Origin: Aequorivita sp.
Lineage (GTDB): Bacteria; Bacteroidota; Bacteroidia; Flavobacteriales; Flavobacteriaceae
Length of the DNA stretch: 42,652 nucleotides
Assembly: GCA_020435825.1 (NCBI GenBank)
Contig: JAGQYY010000016.1
Coordinates: 1-42,652 of the forward strand
Direction of reading: 5' to 3'
The notes beneath the pieces were generated by a model that had not been told where the DNA came from, did no database searches, and worked only from the letters and a program-made list of their open reading frames with translations. The position numbers were made by a program, and so were the translations under genes. Each line of letters begins with the position of its first letter. The first letter of the stretch is position 1. Of this stretch, positions 32,466-41,292 are shown piece by piece.

Positions 32466-33230
32466 TCAAAAACGTTCAAAGGCCCCCAGTCCGAAAAGGG
32501 CAAAGTCATATTTTACAGGATCTTGGGAGTCTAATCCGCGAAGTGAGTTATCCAATTCCAACAAGGCTTTGGCATCATTTTGTTTACGATTCAGCAGTTT
32601 AAGTTTCCGAGCAACGTTTCCGCTGTGAACATCGAGCGGACAAGATAACTTGGAAGGAGCGATGCTTTTCCAAATTCCAAAATCTACGCCCGCAGTGTCA
32701 TTACGGACCATCCACCGAAGAAACATATTTATTCTTTTTGCTGCTGAATTTTTTAAGGGATCGCTAATGTGTTTTTGTGTTCGAGCAGGATGGGGAAGTT
32801 CAAAAAAAGTTTTTTTGAAATGATGTATTGCCGGTTGCATCGAGTTTTTTTCAGCATGCTTTGCAAACAAGTTTTCTAGCCCTCCGTGGTTTTTATATAT
32901 GTTTTGGAGTGATTTCAGAAAATAGGCAAGATCTTCATAATTGAAAGTTCTATGAACAAAATTTGAAAGTGAACCTGAGTGTTCTTCTGAAAAATCCATC
33001 ACAAAATCATATGGTGAATTTCCCATCATTTGTACTAAACGGTTTCCGTTGGTTATAATGCTTTTTCTATTTCCCCAAGCGATGGTAGCAACCATAAATC
33101 CTGCAATTTCAACATCTTCTTTTAAAGAAAAAAGATGCGGAATTTGAATAGGATCAGTTTCAATAAAGTTGGGGTTATTGTATGTATTGACCTTTTCGTC
33201 AAGGAATGATTTCAGTTCAGCTCTATTCAT
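32466..33230 (-). CDS. TIGR02757 family protein
   Basis: 254 residues. Recognised from its typical start (LKSFLDEKVNTYNNP), SLKEDVEIAGFMVATIAWGN near 53, and the C-terminal CPLDVHSGNVARKLKLLNRKQND and YDFALFGLGA. The family belongs to the helix-hairpin-helix glycosylase relatives by some accounts, but its activity is unproven. The ATG directly follows the ABC ATPase stop (TAAATG), so the two are coupled. Confidence 0.88.
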   Translation of the reverse strand: MNRAELKSFLDEKVNTYNNPNFIETDPIQIPHLFSLKEDVEIAGFMVATIAWGNRKSIITNGNRLVQMMGNSPYDFVMDFSEEHSGSLSNFVHRTFNYEDLAYFLKSLQNIYKNHGGLENLFAKHAEKNSMQPAIHHFKKTFFELPHPARTQKHISDPLKNSAAKRINMFLRWMVRNDTAGVDFGIWKSIAPSKLSCPLDVHSGNVARKLKLLNRKQNDAKALLELDNSLRGLDSQDPVKYDFALFGLGAFERF

Positions 33231-33893
33231 TTAATGGCCCACAATTTTTCCGTCCTGCATGACCAATTTTCTATCGGCCATATTAGCCAGTTCTTCATTG
33301 TGTGTAACAATTACAAAGGTTTGCCCATATTCATCCCTCAATTTAAAAAATAGATTGTGCAGGTTTTCGGCACTTTCGGTATCGAGGTTTCCACTGGGCT
33401 CGTCTGCAAGAATGATTGATGGGTTGTTTATCAGCGCTCTTGCTACGGCAACCCGTTGTTGCTCACCGCCCGAAAGTTCATTTGGTTTATGGTTTTCGCG
33501 ATGCGAAAGTCCAAGAAATGCTAAAAGTTCTTTTGCTCTTTTAATAGCTTCGGATTTTGGAGTATTTTTTATGAATGCTGGTATACATACGTTTTCGAGA
33601 GCTGTAAACTCTGGTAAAAGTTGGTGAAACTGAAAAATAAACCCCAAGTTTTCATTTCGGAACTGAGCTAATTTCTTCCCCGAAAGGGAACCAATATTTA
33701 CGCCGTTTATTGTTAATTTACTTTTTGATTTATCAAAAACGTCCAACGTTCCCAATATTTGCAGCAATGTGGTTTTTCCCGCACCCGAGGCACCAACTAT
33801 TGAAACAATTTCACTTTTGTTGATGTGAAGGTCAACACCCTTTAAAACGTGGAGGTTGTCGTAGTATTTGTGAATATTTTGGGCCTCGATCAT
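33231..33893 (-). CDS. ABC transporter ATP-binding protein, LolD type
   Basis: 220-residue nucleotide-binding subunit. Walker [13 protein letters not shown] near 33, Q-loop [14 protein letters not shown], signature [15 protein letters not shown] near 139, Walker [13 protein letters not shown], and H-loop THNEEL. Its size and [20 protein letters not shown] belong to the LolD/MacB group, which extracts lipoproteins from the inner membrane or moves peptides. No permease gene is adjacent, so the partner must be elsewhere. It is in an operon with the TIGR02757 gene. Confidence 0.92.
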   Translation of the reverse strand: MIEAQNIHKYYDNLHVLKGVDLHINKSEIVSIVGASGAGKTTLLQILGTLDVFDKSKSKLTINGVNIGSLSGKKLAQFRNENLGFIFQFHQLLPEFTALENVCIPAFIKNTPKSEAIKRAKELLAFLGLSHRENHKPNELSGGEQQRVAVARALINNPSIILADEPSGNLDTESAENLHNLFFKLRDEYGQTFVIVTHNEELANMADRKLVMQDGKIVGH

Positions 33894-33955
33894 AACAAAA
33901 TTTTAAACCGTGAAAGTACTATTTATAGCGCTATAATACAATCCAATGGGTTATA

Positions 33956-33988
33956 TTGTTTTTATTCGGACTTATGTGTTTATTTTTG
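33956..33988 (+). promoter_or_regulatory. Promoter of folE
   Basis: TTG (33956-33958), 22 nt, TATTTTTG (33981-33988). Transcript start near 33994, about 19 nt before the ATG at 34013. It makes the longer upstream start at 33956 unlikely. Confidence 0.55.
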
Positions 33989-34012
33989 GCTTTTAATTTT
34001 CAAACATACAAG

Positions 34013-34612
34013 ATGTCATCATATAAATATTTTGAGGAATACGAACATTCTGTCACAGACAGTTTGATTAACGATTATAGCAATATTCTAAGCACCATTG
34101 GCGAAGATGTTTCCCGAGAGGGAATTTTAAAGACTCCTGAAAGAGCTGCGAAAGCAATGCAGTTTTTAACATCTGGCAATTGCCAAGACCCTGCGAAAAT
34201 CTTGAAAAGTGCCATGTTTGCCGAAGCTTATCACGATATGGTTATTATTAAGGACATTGAGCTTTATTCACTTTGTGAGCACCATATACTTCCCTTCTTT
34301 GGGAAAGCACACATTGCTTATATTCCCGATGGACATATTGTGGGCCTTAGTAAAATTCCACGGGTGGTAGATGTTTTTGCGCGTAGATTGCAAGTTCAGG
34401 AACGCTTAACTCATGATATTTTGGAATGTATAAACGATACCTTAAAACCAAAAGGAGTTGCAGTTGTTATTGAAGCATCGCATATGTGTATGATGATGCG
34501 CGGTGTGCAGAAACAGAATAGCGTTACTACAACTTCGGGTTTCCGTGGCCAATTTGAGGCTATAGAAACCAGAAATGAGTTTTTAAAGTTGATTAGTAGC
34601 GACTTGGGTTGA
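34013..34612 (+). CDS. folE: GTP cyclohydrolase I
   Basis: First enzyme of tetrahydrofolate/pterin synthesis: GTP to dihydroneopterin triphosphate. About 199 residues from [13 protein letters not shown]. Zinc ligands in [20 protein letters not shown] (Cys and His) and [13 protein letters not shown] (Cys). Other family parts: [19 protein letters not shown] and [12 protein letters not shown]. The start at 34013 rather than 33956 is chosen because the promoter lies inside the longer frame. Confidence 0.95.
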   Translation: MSSYKYFEEYEHSVTDSLINDYSNILSTIGEDVSREGILKTPERAAKAMQFLTSGNCQDPAKILKSAMFAEAYHDMVIIKDIELYSLCEHHILPFFGKAHIAYIPDGHIVGLSKIPRVVDVFARRLQVQERLTHDILECINDTLKPKGVAVVIEASHMCMMMRGVQKQNSVTTTSGFRGQFEAIETRNEFLKLISSDLG

Positions 34613-34660
34613 TTTTTTGGAATGTTTTTTGCACTTTGTAATAAAATTAAACACAACAAA

Positions 34661-34963
34661 ATGAAAAACGAAAAATATAAATTGCTCCGAAAAAGTATCT
34701 TTTATGATGTGATTGGTATGGTCACAATGGCCATTCCCGTAATTGGGCCCTTTTTAGATTTACTTTGGGCGCCCATTGCTGCAAAAAAAATGAGTGAAAT
34801 GTATAAGGGAACTGAAGGTAAAATCGCTTCCGTACTTGTATTTTTGGAAGAAATATTGCCTTTCACGGATGTTGTACCCACCTTTACACTAATGTGGCTT
34901 TACACATTTGTTTGGAAAAAGCAGCCCACAGCTCAAACTATTGAAATTCGTGCAAACGAATAA
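34661..34963 (+). CDS. Small membrane protein, unknown function
   Basis: 100 residues from MKNEKYKLLRKSIFYDVIG (ATG at 34661). Hydrophobic stretches at about 18-36 (IGMVTMAIPVIGPFLDLLW) and 57-85 (KIASVLVFLEEILPFTDVVP). Widespread in Bacteroidota as an uncharacterised protein, I believe; no function known. It follows folE by 48 bases on the same strand and ends in a terminator. Confidence 0.7.
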   Translation: MKNEKYKLLRKSIFYDVIGMVTMAIPVIGPFLDLLWAPIAAKKMSEMYKGTEGKIASVLVFLEEILPFTDVVPTFTLMWLYTFVWKKQPTAQTIEIRANE

Positions 34964-34989
34964 AAAAAGCCCCGACCGGGGCTTTTTTT
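34963..34989. terminator. Bidirectional terminator, small membrane protein / TonB receptor
   Basis: A run, GCCCC, GACC loop, GGGGC and seven T (34983-34989). A very strong G-C stem extended by A-T pairs. It serves both convergent genes. Confidence 0.92.
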
Positions 34990-34990
34990 A

Positions 34991-37204
34991 TTAGATTTCT
35001 AATTTTAAATTCACATTTATACTCCGCCCAATATTGAAAATACCATCCGGTTTAAACCGTGATAGGTGTGAAGTATATTCCTTATCGGTTAGATTTGTTC
35101 CATTTATACCTAATTTCAGCACTATTTTTTGAAGTTGAAAGCTACTTTCAATACCTGCACTTAAAAGTGAATAACCACCTGTTCTTGTTTCAGAATCACT
35201 TATGTTTTTCTGATCAAAAGTGTTATCTAGAGTTACAAATGCAGCGCTATACTTTCGAATTTTACCATCGTGCAATTCCACCCTGAATGTGTTTCGAAGT
35301 GAGTTTGCAGGAATCAACGGCAAATAAACGTCATTATTCAACTTCCCGGTAACGGTTTCAAAACTGCTTTCAAGATGTAGCCAATCCAAAGGGTGCGGAT
35401 GCAAGTGAAAACCAAATTCACCACCATATAGCGTAGCATCGCTTTGAAGATAATCATAGACTTGTGTATCATCAATTGTTTCATTAGTGGGCGAAATAAA
35501 TATGTAATCGTTCACAACATTGTAAAAACCGTTTGCGAAAAACTCTACATGTTCGTTTCTGTACTCCAGCGATATATCCGTTTGAAAATTCTGTTCGTTG
35601 GTTAGATTCGCGTTTCCTCTTTCATATCTATTTGTGCCTTCGTGAACTCCGTTAGAAGTTAATTCCGCCAAATTGGGTGCCCGAAAACCACTCGCAAAAT
35701 TTATCCGTGCAGAAAGATTTTCAAATAAGTCCAGTTTTGCACCCAAAGCTGCAGTAAAGCTGGTAAAAGTTTTGTTTAATGCTGGAATAAAATCTACATC
35801 CAAAGGGTTCCGCGCTGCTTCACTTTCAATTTTTCGTGAATCAAAACGGATTCCAGCTTGTAAATCCACTTTTTCCAGATGATAGTGTGAAGTTGCCAAA
35901 ACACCTATATCTGTTGTGTTTGCGTTAGGAATAAGGATTTCTTCACCTTCATTTTTGTTATTTTGAAACATCCCCTGCAAACCAACTATGGTTTCAAATT
36001 TTCCCAATTCTGGCAGATTGTATTTCACGTCATAATTAAACGTGTTTAATTTTAGCCGAAGCGCAGCCAAACCAGGGTCATCTTCAAATTCACGGCGATC
36101 GTTAAACAAATAACCTGCTTTCACATCCAAACTTGAATTATTAAAAAAAACGGTATTATCAAAGCTTAAAACATGGTTGTCAATCTCCTGATAAGGAAGT
36201 TGAAGGTCCTTTGAATGAGTCTGTTCGCCTATTTCTTCGGCAATACCTATATTGGAACGATTGTAATTGTAACGAAATGTTGACTTAAATTTTGTGCCTG
36301 CATATTGTACGCCCGCCTTTAGATCTTTTTCATTAAAACGCGTATTGGTCACGCGATAGGCAGTTCCAGCTTTATAATCACTAAAAGTAGAATAGGATCC
36401 GCGCGCCAAAAATTTCAGTTTTTCACCAGAAGTTTTCACACCCAAATTTGTTGAAGTTCCCAAAGTATTTGAAAAATATGTGCTACTTAAATCGCCGTGT
36501 GTTTCACCGGAATGGGCAAACCTTTCTGGATTTAAGTACAGCACTCCGCCCAAAGCATCACTTCCGTATAGAAGGGAAGCAGGGCCTTTTATAACTTCAA
36601 TACTTTCAATACCGGCCTCGTTAACTCCAAGTCCGTGCTCATCACCAAATTGCTGGTTTTCAAGACGAACGCCTTGCGTATAAGTTAAAACACGGTTGGA
36701 GCTCAATCCGCGAATAACAGGTTTGCCAATACCGGTTCCAGTGGTAATAAGGTCAACTCCCGCAATGTTTTTTATGCCATCAGCAAGGGTTACTGCACCG
36801 GAAGAGTTTAAATCATCTGTTGATATACGATCTACCTTCATAACATTATCGCTTTGTAACTTGTGAAATGGAGTGGAAACGATTACTTGTTCCATTTCAA
36901 CAGCGCTTTCTTCCATTTGAAAGTTTTCGGCAACTATTTCATTATTCGAAAAATTTATTTTTTTTGAAATAGTGGCGTATCCCAAAGATGAAATAACAAC
37001 GTTGTATTTTCCATCAGGGATGTTTTTTAATTCATAATTTCCGTCAAAATCCGCAGCAGTACCTTTTTCTAGTTGTGGAATGTAAACTGTTGCTAAGAGC
37101 GGTTCGTTACTTGTTTTTGAAGTTATGGTTCCCGTTAAGGAATTTTGAGAGCTCGCCGCAGTATATAAAAAAAACACTGCAAGCAAGCATAGAATATTTT
37201 TCAT
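34991..37204 (-). CDS. TonB-dependent outer-membrane receptor, possibly for metal
   Basis: 737 residues. Signal peptide MKNILCLLAVFFLYTAASSQ, a carboxypeptidase-regulatory-like domain (about 22-105: LTGTITSKTSNEPLLATVYI, ISSLGYATISKK), then the plug (GIGKPVIRGLSSNRVLTYTQ, IESIEVIKGPASLLYGSDA) and a 22-strand-type barrel ending in NLKLEI. The barrel segment EFGFHLHPHPLDWLHLES resembles that of the zinc/heme receptors (ZnuD type), but I cannot prove the ligand. The exported His/Cys-rich protein encoded just before it supports metal uptake. It is the last gene of a four-gene operon. Confidence 0.93.
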   Translation of the reverse strand: MKNILCLLAVFFLYTAASSQNSLTGTITSKTSNEPLLATVYIPQLEKGTAADFDGNYELKNIPDGKYNVVISSLGYATISKKINFSNNEIVAENFQMEESAVEMEQVIVSTPFHKLQSDNVMKVDRISTDDLNSSGAVTLADGIKNIAGVDLITTGTGIGKPVIRGLSSNRVLTYTQGVRLENQQFGDEHGLGVNEAGIESIEVIKGPASLLYGSDALGGVLYLNPERFAHSGETHGDLSSTYFSNTLGTSTNLGVKTSGEKLKFLARGSYSTFSDYKAGTAYRVTNTRFNEKDLKAGVQYAGTKFKSTFRYNYNRSNIGIAEEIGEQTHSKDLQLPYQEIDNHVLSFDNTVFFNNSSLDVKAGYLFNDRREFEDDPGLAALRLKLNTFNYDVKYNLPELGKFETIVGLQGMFQNNKNEGEEILIPNANTTDIGVLATSHYHLEKVDLQAGIRFDSRKIESEAARNPLDVDFIPALNKTFTSFTAALGAKLDLFENLSARINFASGFRAPNLAELTSNGVHEGTNRYERGNANLTNEQNFQTDISLEYRNEHVEFFANGFYNVVNDYIFISPTNETIDDTQVYDYLQSDATLYGGEFGFHLHPHPLDWLHLESSFETVTGKLNNDVYLPLIPANSLRNTFRVELHDGKIRKYSAAFVTLDNTFDQKNISDSETRTGGYSLLSAGIESSFQLQKIVLKLGINGTNLTDKEYTSHLSRFKPDGIFNIGRSINVNLKLEI

Positions 37205-37250
37205 GCTTTCTTGATTTAAAATTAATTGTAGATTAAAAAAATGCTAAAAA

Positions 37251-37580
37251 TCAAGAAAATAGAGGGGGGCCTCTGAGAAAGTAATGTTTAGGATTTAGAT
37301 TGAACCCAGGAATTAAGTAAACAGTATCTATATGTTGAAAACTGTGAAATACTACAAAGTCAGGAATTTCCTGCGGTTTAAAATCAAAGATTGAATAGTG
37401 AAAATCACAAATGGAGCAATCCAATTGTTTTTTGTGAAGATGGACAGAAAAATCTGTACAGGCCAAATGTTCATGACCTTCAAGTGTATGCGCAAATTTT
37501 ACGGCTGTGGGAAGCAACAGCGCAAATGAGAAAAACGCAACCGAAATTATTTGTAATATTTTCTTTTTAAAAAATGTCAT
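37251..37580 (-). CDS. Small exported His/Cys-rich protein
   Basis: 109 residues. An N-terminal hydrophobic helix (FFKKKILQIISVAFFSFALL, about 3-22) acts as signal or anchor. A middle rich in His and Cys follows: HTLEGHEHLACTDFSVHLHK, then LDCSICDFHYS with a CxxC. This could bind zinc, copper or heme. The ATG overlaps the previous stop by 4 bases (ATGA), and the TonB receptor follows after 46 bases. No family recognised with certainty. The pairing with a receptor suggests a periplasmic metal-handling role. Confidence 0.72.
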   Translation of the reverse strand: MTFFKKKILQIISVAFFSFALLLPTAVKFAHTLEGHEHLACTDFSVHLHKKQLDCSICDFHYSIFDFKPQEIPDFVVFHSFQHIDTVYLIPGFNLNPKHYFLRGPPLFS

Positions 37581-37879
37581 TTATTAAATAAAAGCCCAAG
37601 ACCCATCCCGCGCAGCATTTTCTTTACAAAATTCCAAAAAAAAGTAAATTCTCCAAACACCCACCCGAAAAAAAACAGAAGTACTTGATAAATGGGAAAA
37701 ATAATCAAGATCCTGAATGGCCAATAAATGTACCAGCCCATTTCTTTCTTTATTTCGAAAAGATCCGTGACGGGTGATGCTAGCTTTGCTGCGGAACTTC
37801 CTGTGATGGCAAAAACAAGAAATATAATAAAAAGTTGTCCGTTGGTTTTTATTCCCCAACGTTTTTTAAGCTTTTTCAA
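37577..37879 (-). CDS. DUF6787-like small membrane protein
   Basis: 100 residues starting MKKLKKRWGIKTNGQLFIIF. Membrane helices at about 15-32 and 53-75 (FRILIIFPIYQVLLFFFGWVFG), and a C-terminal amphipathic end. The start codon is TTG (37879-37877), which overlaps the stop of the upstream gene (TTGA). There is no ATG in frame close by, and the same frame has a recognised family start. The DUF label is from memory and uncertain. Its own stop overlaps the next ATG (ATGA). Confidence 0.72.
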   Translation of the reverse strand: MKKLKKRWGIKTNGQLFIIFLVFAITGSSAAKLASPVTDLFEIKKEMGWYIYWPFRILIIFPIYQVLLFFFGWVFGEFTFFWNFVKKMLRGMGLGLLFNK

Positions 37880-38298
37880 TTTCTTACGCCTATGAATTTT
37901 TGATTGTACTTCTCCTGAAAATATACAAAGTAATTGTAGAGCAGATAATTTACTTCGTAGCCATAGTCTACAGCTGGGTCATAATTTATTTGCTCAGCAT
38001 ATAAATTATGGGAATATTTGGCGGGCTGAAGTACGCGGCTGTTATATTCAGAAACCAAAGAATAGTTTTTAGATTCCAACAGTGGCTGGCCATAAAACCC
38101 TCGAGGAGGTTGGGTAGCAAGCCAGGATTCAAAACCTGGTTCAATTATCATTATTTCATATTCCAGACTATCATTAACAATGCGTATGGTATCTTTTTCG
38201 ATACCGGCATCTGAAGAAGTGTTTTTCATCGTTTCATTGCCAGTTCCGCAACTGTATAATGCAACACAAAAAGCTGCTATGAGTAGAAGGTTTTTCAT
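37876..38298 (-). CDS. DUF6146-like lipoprotein
   Basis: About 140 residues from the ATG at 38298 (MKNLLLIAAFCVALYSC). The lipobox ends at Cys17, so a lipoprotein. The motifs ESWLATQPPRGFYGQPLLES and YDPAVDYGYEVNYLLYNYFVYF are typical of a Bacteroidota family annotated as DUF6146, from memory. A TAACTTTG -7 box is at 38320-38313. It is the first gene of the operon leading to the TonB receptor. Function unknown. Confidence 0.78.
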   Translation of the reverse strand: MKNLLLIAAFCVALYSCGTGNETMKNTSSDAGIEKDTIRIVNDSLEYEIMIIEPGFESWLATQPPRGFYGQPLLESKNYSLVSEYNSRVLQPAKYSHNLYAEQINYDPAVDYGYEVNYLLYNYFVYFQEKYNQKFIGVRN

Positions 38299-38360
38299 AT
38301 ATTTTATTTTTACAAAGTTAAACAAAGTATAGGAAAGCAGAGGGCATTTAGCTTTCATTT

Positions 38361-38402
38361 AAAAAAAATGCCGTCCTTAACAAAAATGGACAGCATTTTT
38401 TT
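38361..38402 (-). terminator. Terminator after the DUF937 gene
   Basis: AAAAAATGCTGTCC pairs with GGACGGCATTTTTT around an 11-nt loop on the minus strand, one G-U pair. It continues into T residues and is 17 bases past the stop. Confidence 0.85.
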
Positions 38403-38418
38403 AAAGCGAATAATAATT

Positions 38419-39060
38419 TTATTTTCCAAAAAAACTTCCCAAAAGACCGCCGAGACCACCATTTTTCTGGTTGCCGCCCCCAAGGACCATCCCTGCAATA
38501 TCATCAATAACGCTTCCGTCATTATTACCGTCAAGCAATGATTCAATCATAGATTGTTGTTTTGTTTGTTTGTTGCCACCACCCATAAGGCTACCTAGTA
38601 AATCGCCAATTCCGGATTCTGAGTTTACGTTTTTCTGTTGCTTTTGTTTTCCCAAGTAACCCAATAAAATAGGAGCAGCAACCTGTAAAATTTGCATAAC
38701 TGAATTGGTGTCCAATCCAGATTTTTGGGAAAGTGCTCTCACTGCATTATCCTGTGAACCTCCTAAAACATGGCCTAAAATACCAAGCCCGTCTTGTTTC
38801 ACTTCTTCATTTACGCCACCCCCAAAAAGGCCGCCTAAATTATCGAGAATACTACCATCATGCTTACTGTTTAAAGCATTCATTAAATTAACGGCTCCAC
38901 TTTCATTACTTGCATTGCGTTTCATTGCACCTAGCAAGATAGGCATTGCCATTGTTACTACAGAAGCTGTTTTGTCTGCTGGTTGGTTGGTCTCTTGGCT
39001 AATACCTCCAATAATCTGTTTTCCGAGGTCGCTGTTCAATAAATCTAAAATTCCTGACAT
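38419..39060 (-). CDS. DUF937 domain protein
   Basis: 213 residues. The N-terminal part (SGILDLLNSDLGKQIIGGIS) and the repeats GAMKRNASNESGAVNLMNAL and GLGILGHVLGGSQDNAVRAL match DUF937 (YidB-like). The C-terminal half is glycine-rich (GIGDLLGSLMGGGNK; GMVLGGGNQKNGGLGGLLGS), with a block NNDGSVIDDIA. No signal peptide. Function unknown. It follows serA by 110 bases and ends in a terminator. Confidence 0.9.
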   Translation of the reverse strand: MSGILDLLNSDLGKQIIGGISQETNQPADKTASVVTMAMPILLGAMKRNASNESGAVNLMNALNSKHDGSILDNLGGLFGGGVNEEVKQDGLGILGHVLGGSQDNAVRALSQKSGLDTNSVMQILQVAAPILLGYLGKQKQQKNVNSESGIGDLLGSLMGGGNKQTKQQSMIESLLDGNNDGSVIDDIAGMVLGGGNQKNGGLGGLLGSFFGK

Positions 39061-39170
39061 TTTGTTTTAAATTAAATTATTTATTTCCGCAAGTTACTGA
39101 AAATGAATAATTATCTATTTATAAAATGGATATAATAACACGATAGCGCTTTATATGAATAAAAAACACT

Positions 39171-40124
39171 CTATTTTACTAAAATCGAGATGATTTGATT
39201 TGCCAGCTCTACTCCGATTCTATCTTGTGCCTCATTTGTAGCTGCACCAATATGGGGCGTTAGAGAAATTTTATCGTGCATTAATACTTTTATGGAAGGG
39301 GTGGGTTCGTTTTCAAAAACGTCAAGTGCCGCAAAAGATACCTTTCCATCCTCAATGGCCTCCAAAAGTGCATTTTCATCAAGTATTCCTCCACGGGCAG
39401 CGTTAATAATACCCACACCATCTTTCATTTTTGAAATTTCATCCTTGCCAATCAAATACCCAGATTGTGAAGGCACGTGGAGGCTTATAAAATCACTTTG
39501 CTTTATTAATTCATCTATTGGTGCTGTTTTTATTTTTAAAGTAATTTTTTGTCCATCGTAAAAATCAAGTGTAATGTCTGCTTCTCCCACTTGTTGATCG
39601 CTGGCGATTACCTTCATACCGCAACCTAAAGCAATTTTTGCAACTTGGCGGCCTATTCTCCCAAAACCAATAACCCCTAATGTTTTTCCTCGTAGTTCAC
39701 GGCCAGCTCCATAATTTTTCTTTAATTCCTTAAATCTAGTATCTCCTTCCAAAGGCATATTTCTGTTAGAATCATGTAAAAAACGCACACCGCCAAACAA
39801 ATGGGCAAATACCAATTCCGCTACTGATTCTGACGATGCCGCTGGAGTATTTATTACCTCGATTTCCTTTTTGCGAGCATGATCCACGTCTATATTATCC
39901 ATACCCACACCTCCTCGGCCAATGATTTTTAGGGTTGGGCAATTGTCAATAATATCTTTCCGTACTTTCGTAGCACTTCTCACTAAAAGCACTTCAATTT
40001 TATGTTCGTTGATATATTTTTGAAGTTGCTCCTGCGCTACGTGTACTGTCAATACTTCAAAACCTGCATCTTGTAATGCTTCTATACCACTTTGCGAAAT
40101 TCCGTCGTTTGCTAATATTTTCAT
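39171..40124 (-). CDS. serA: D-3-phosphoglycerate dehydrogenase
   Basis: 317 residues without the C-terminal ACT domain. Oxidises 3-phosphoglycerate to 3-phosphohydroxypyruvate. NAD-binding GVIGFGRIGRQVA near 140; catalytic Arg in INAARGGILDE, Glu in FENEPT and His in LTPHIGAATNE. It lies 32 bases after serC in the serine pathway order. Feedback by serine through an ACT domain is not possible here. Confidence 0.92.
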   Translation of the reverse strand: MKILANDGISQSGIEALQDAGFEVLTVHVAQEQLQKYINEHKIEVLLVRSATKVRKDIIDNCPTLKIIGRGGVGMDNIDVDHARKKEIEVINTPAASSESVAELVFAHLFGGVRFLHDSNRNMPLEGDTRFKELKKNYGAGRELRGKTLGVIGFGRIGRQVAKIALGCGMKVIASDQQVGEADITLDFYDGQKITLKIKTAPIDELIKQSDFISLHVPSQSGYLIGKDEISKMKDGVGIINAARGGILDENALLEAIEDGKVSFAALDVFENEPTPSIKVLMHDKISLTPHIGAATNEAQDRIGVELANQIISILVK

Positions 40125-40156
40125 TTAATAAAATTCTGTGTTATTACTTCACTTAC

Positions 40157-41224
40157 TTATGCTCCTTTTTCAACTGCTTGCATTACATCCACTAAAACCT
40201 GTACGCTTTCCAATGGCAGTGCATTATACATAGAAGCGCGGTAACCGCCAACACTGCGATGTCCATTTAGGCCATTGATTCCGGCTTGTTTTAAATGGTC
40301 GTCAAAAGTAGCCTTCAATTCATCATTATTTAAATTGAAGGTAGCGTTCATTTTTGAGCGATCTTCTATATTGGCCACAAAACCTTCAAATAGTGGGTTT
40401 CTGTCAATTTCATTGTAAAGGAGTTCAGCTTTTTGATTGTTTACTTTTTCGATTGCTGAAATACCGCCCAAATCCTTTAACCATTCTAGTGTCAGCAAAG
40501 ATACGTACACCGAAAATACCGCCGGGGTGTTGAACATACTTTCCTTGTCAATATGTACTTTGTAGTTTAACATTGAAGGAATGGCGCGGGAAACTTTTCC
40601 TAGAATATCTTCTTTCACCACAACCAAAGTTGTTCCCGCTGGACCCATATTTTTCTGTGCCCCGGCATAAATCAAACTGAATTTTGAAAAGTCAAGCTGG
40701 CGCGAAAAAATATCACTGCTCATGTCGCAGATCATCGGGATTTTGGTTTCGGGAAAAGTGCGTATTTGCGTTCCAAAAATAGTATTGTTGCTGGTGCAGT
40801 GGAAATAATCTGCATCTTCCGGAATGCTGTAATTTTTTGGAACAAAGTTGAAATTATCACTTTTTGAAGTTGCTACTTCCACAACTTCGCCCAATAACTT
40901 AGCTTCCTTGATGGCTTTGTCGCTCCAAGTTCCCGTGTTTAGATATGCCGCTTTTTTCTCCAAAAGATTATAGGCGACCATCAAAAATTCCAGACTTGCA
41001 CCACCTTGAAGGTATAAGGCATGGTAGCCTTTATTTTGAAGCCCCAAATGCTCTAAAGCAAGATTACGGGCATTGTCCATCACCTCTACAAAATCTTTGC
41101 TACGGTGGGAAATTTCTATCAAGGAAAGGCCTGAGTTGTTGAAATTTAAAACTGCCTCGGCAGATTTTTGCAATACAGATTGTGGCAAAATGCAGGGCCC
41201 TGCACTAAAATTGTGTTTTTTCAT
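40157..41224 (-). CDS. serC: Phosphoserine aminotransferase
   Basis: 355 residues. PLP enzyme converting 3-phosphohydroxypyruvate and glutamate into O-phosphoserine; also acts on pyridoxine precursors. The PLP lysine is in YAGAQKNMGPAGTTLVVV (about 194). The start HNFSAGPCILPQ and the C-terminal GLNGHRSVGGYRASMYNAL are the usual signatures. Its product is also the substrate candidate for a cysteate synthase. In an operon with serA. Confidence 0.96.
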   Translation of the reverse strand: MKKHNFSAGPCILPQSVLQKSAEAVLNFNNSGLSLIEISHRSKDFVEVMDNARNLALEHLGLQNKGYHALYLQGGASLEFLMVAYNLLEKKAAYLNTGTWSDKAIKEAKLLGEVVEVATSKSDNFNFVPKNYSIPEDADYFHCTSNNTIFGTQIRTFPETKIPMICDMSSDIFSRQLDFSKFSLIYAGAQKNMGPAGTTLVVVKEDILGKVSRAIPSMLNYKVHIDKESMFNTPAVFSVYVSLLTLEWLKDLGGISAIEKVNNQKAELLYNEIDRNPLFEGFVANIEDRSKMNATFNLNNDELKATFDDHLKQAGINGLNGHRSVGGYRASMYNALPLESVQVLVDVMQAVEKGA

Positions 41225-41292
41225 TTTATGAAAATTTATAGTACAAAGATGTGAATTATGCTATTAAATATGTATGAATTATGATTATTTTA

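Noticed and set aside
34961..34990. A small RNA at the strong G-C hairpin
   Set aside because: The hairpin is fully explained as a bidirectional terminator between convergent genes.
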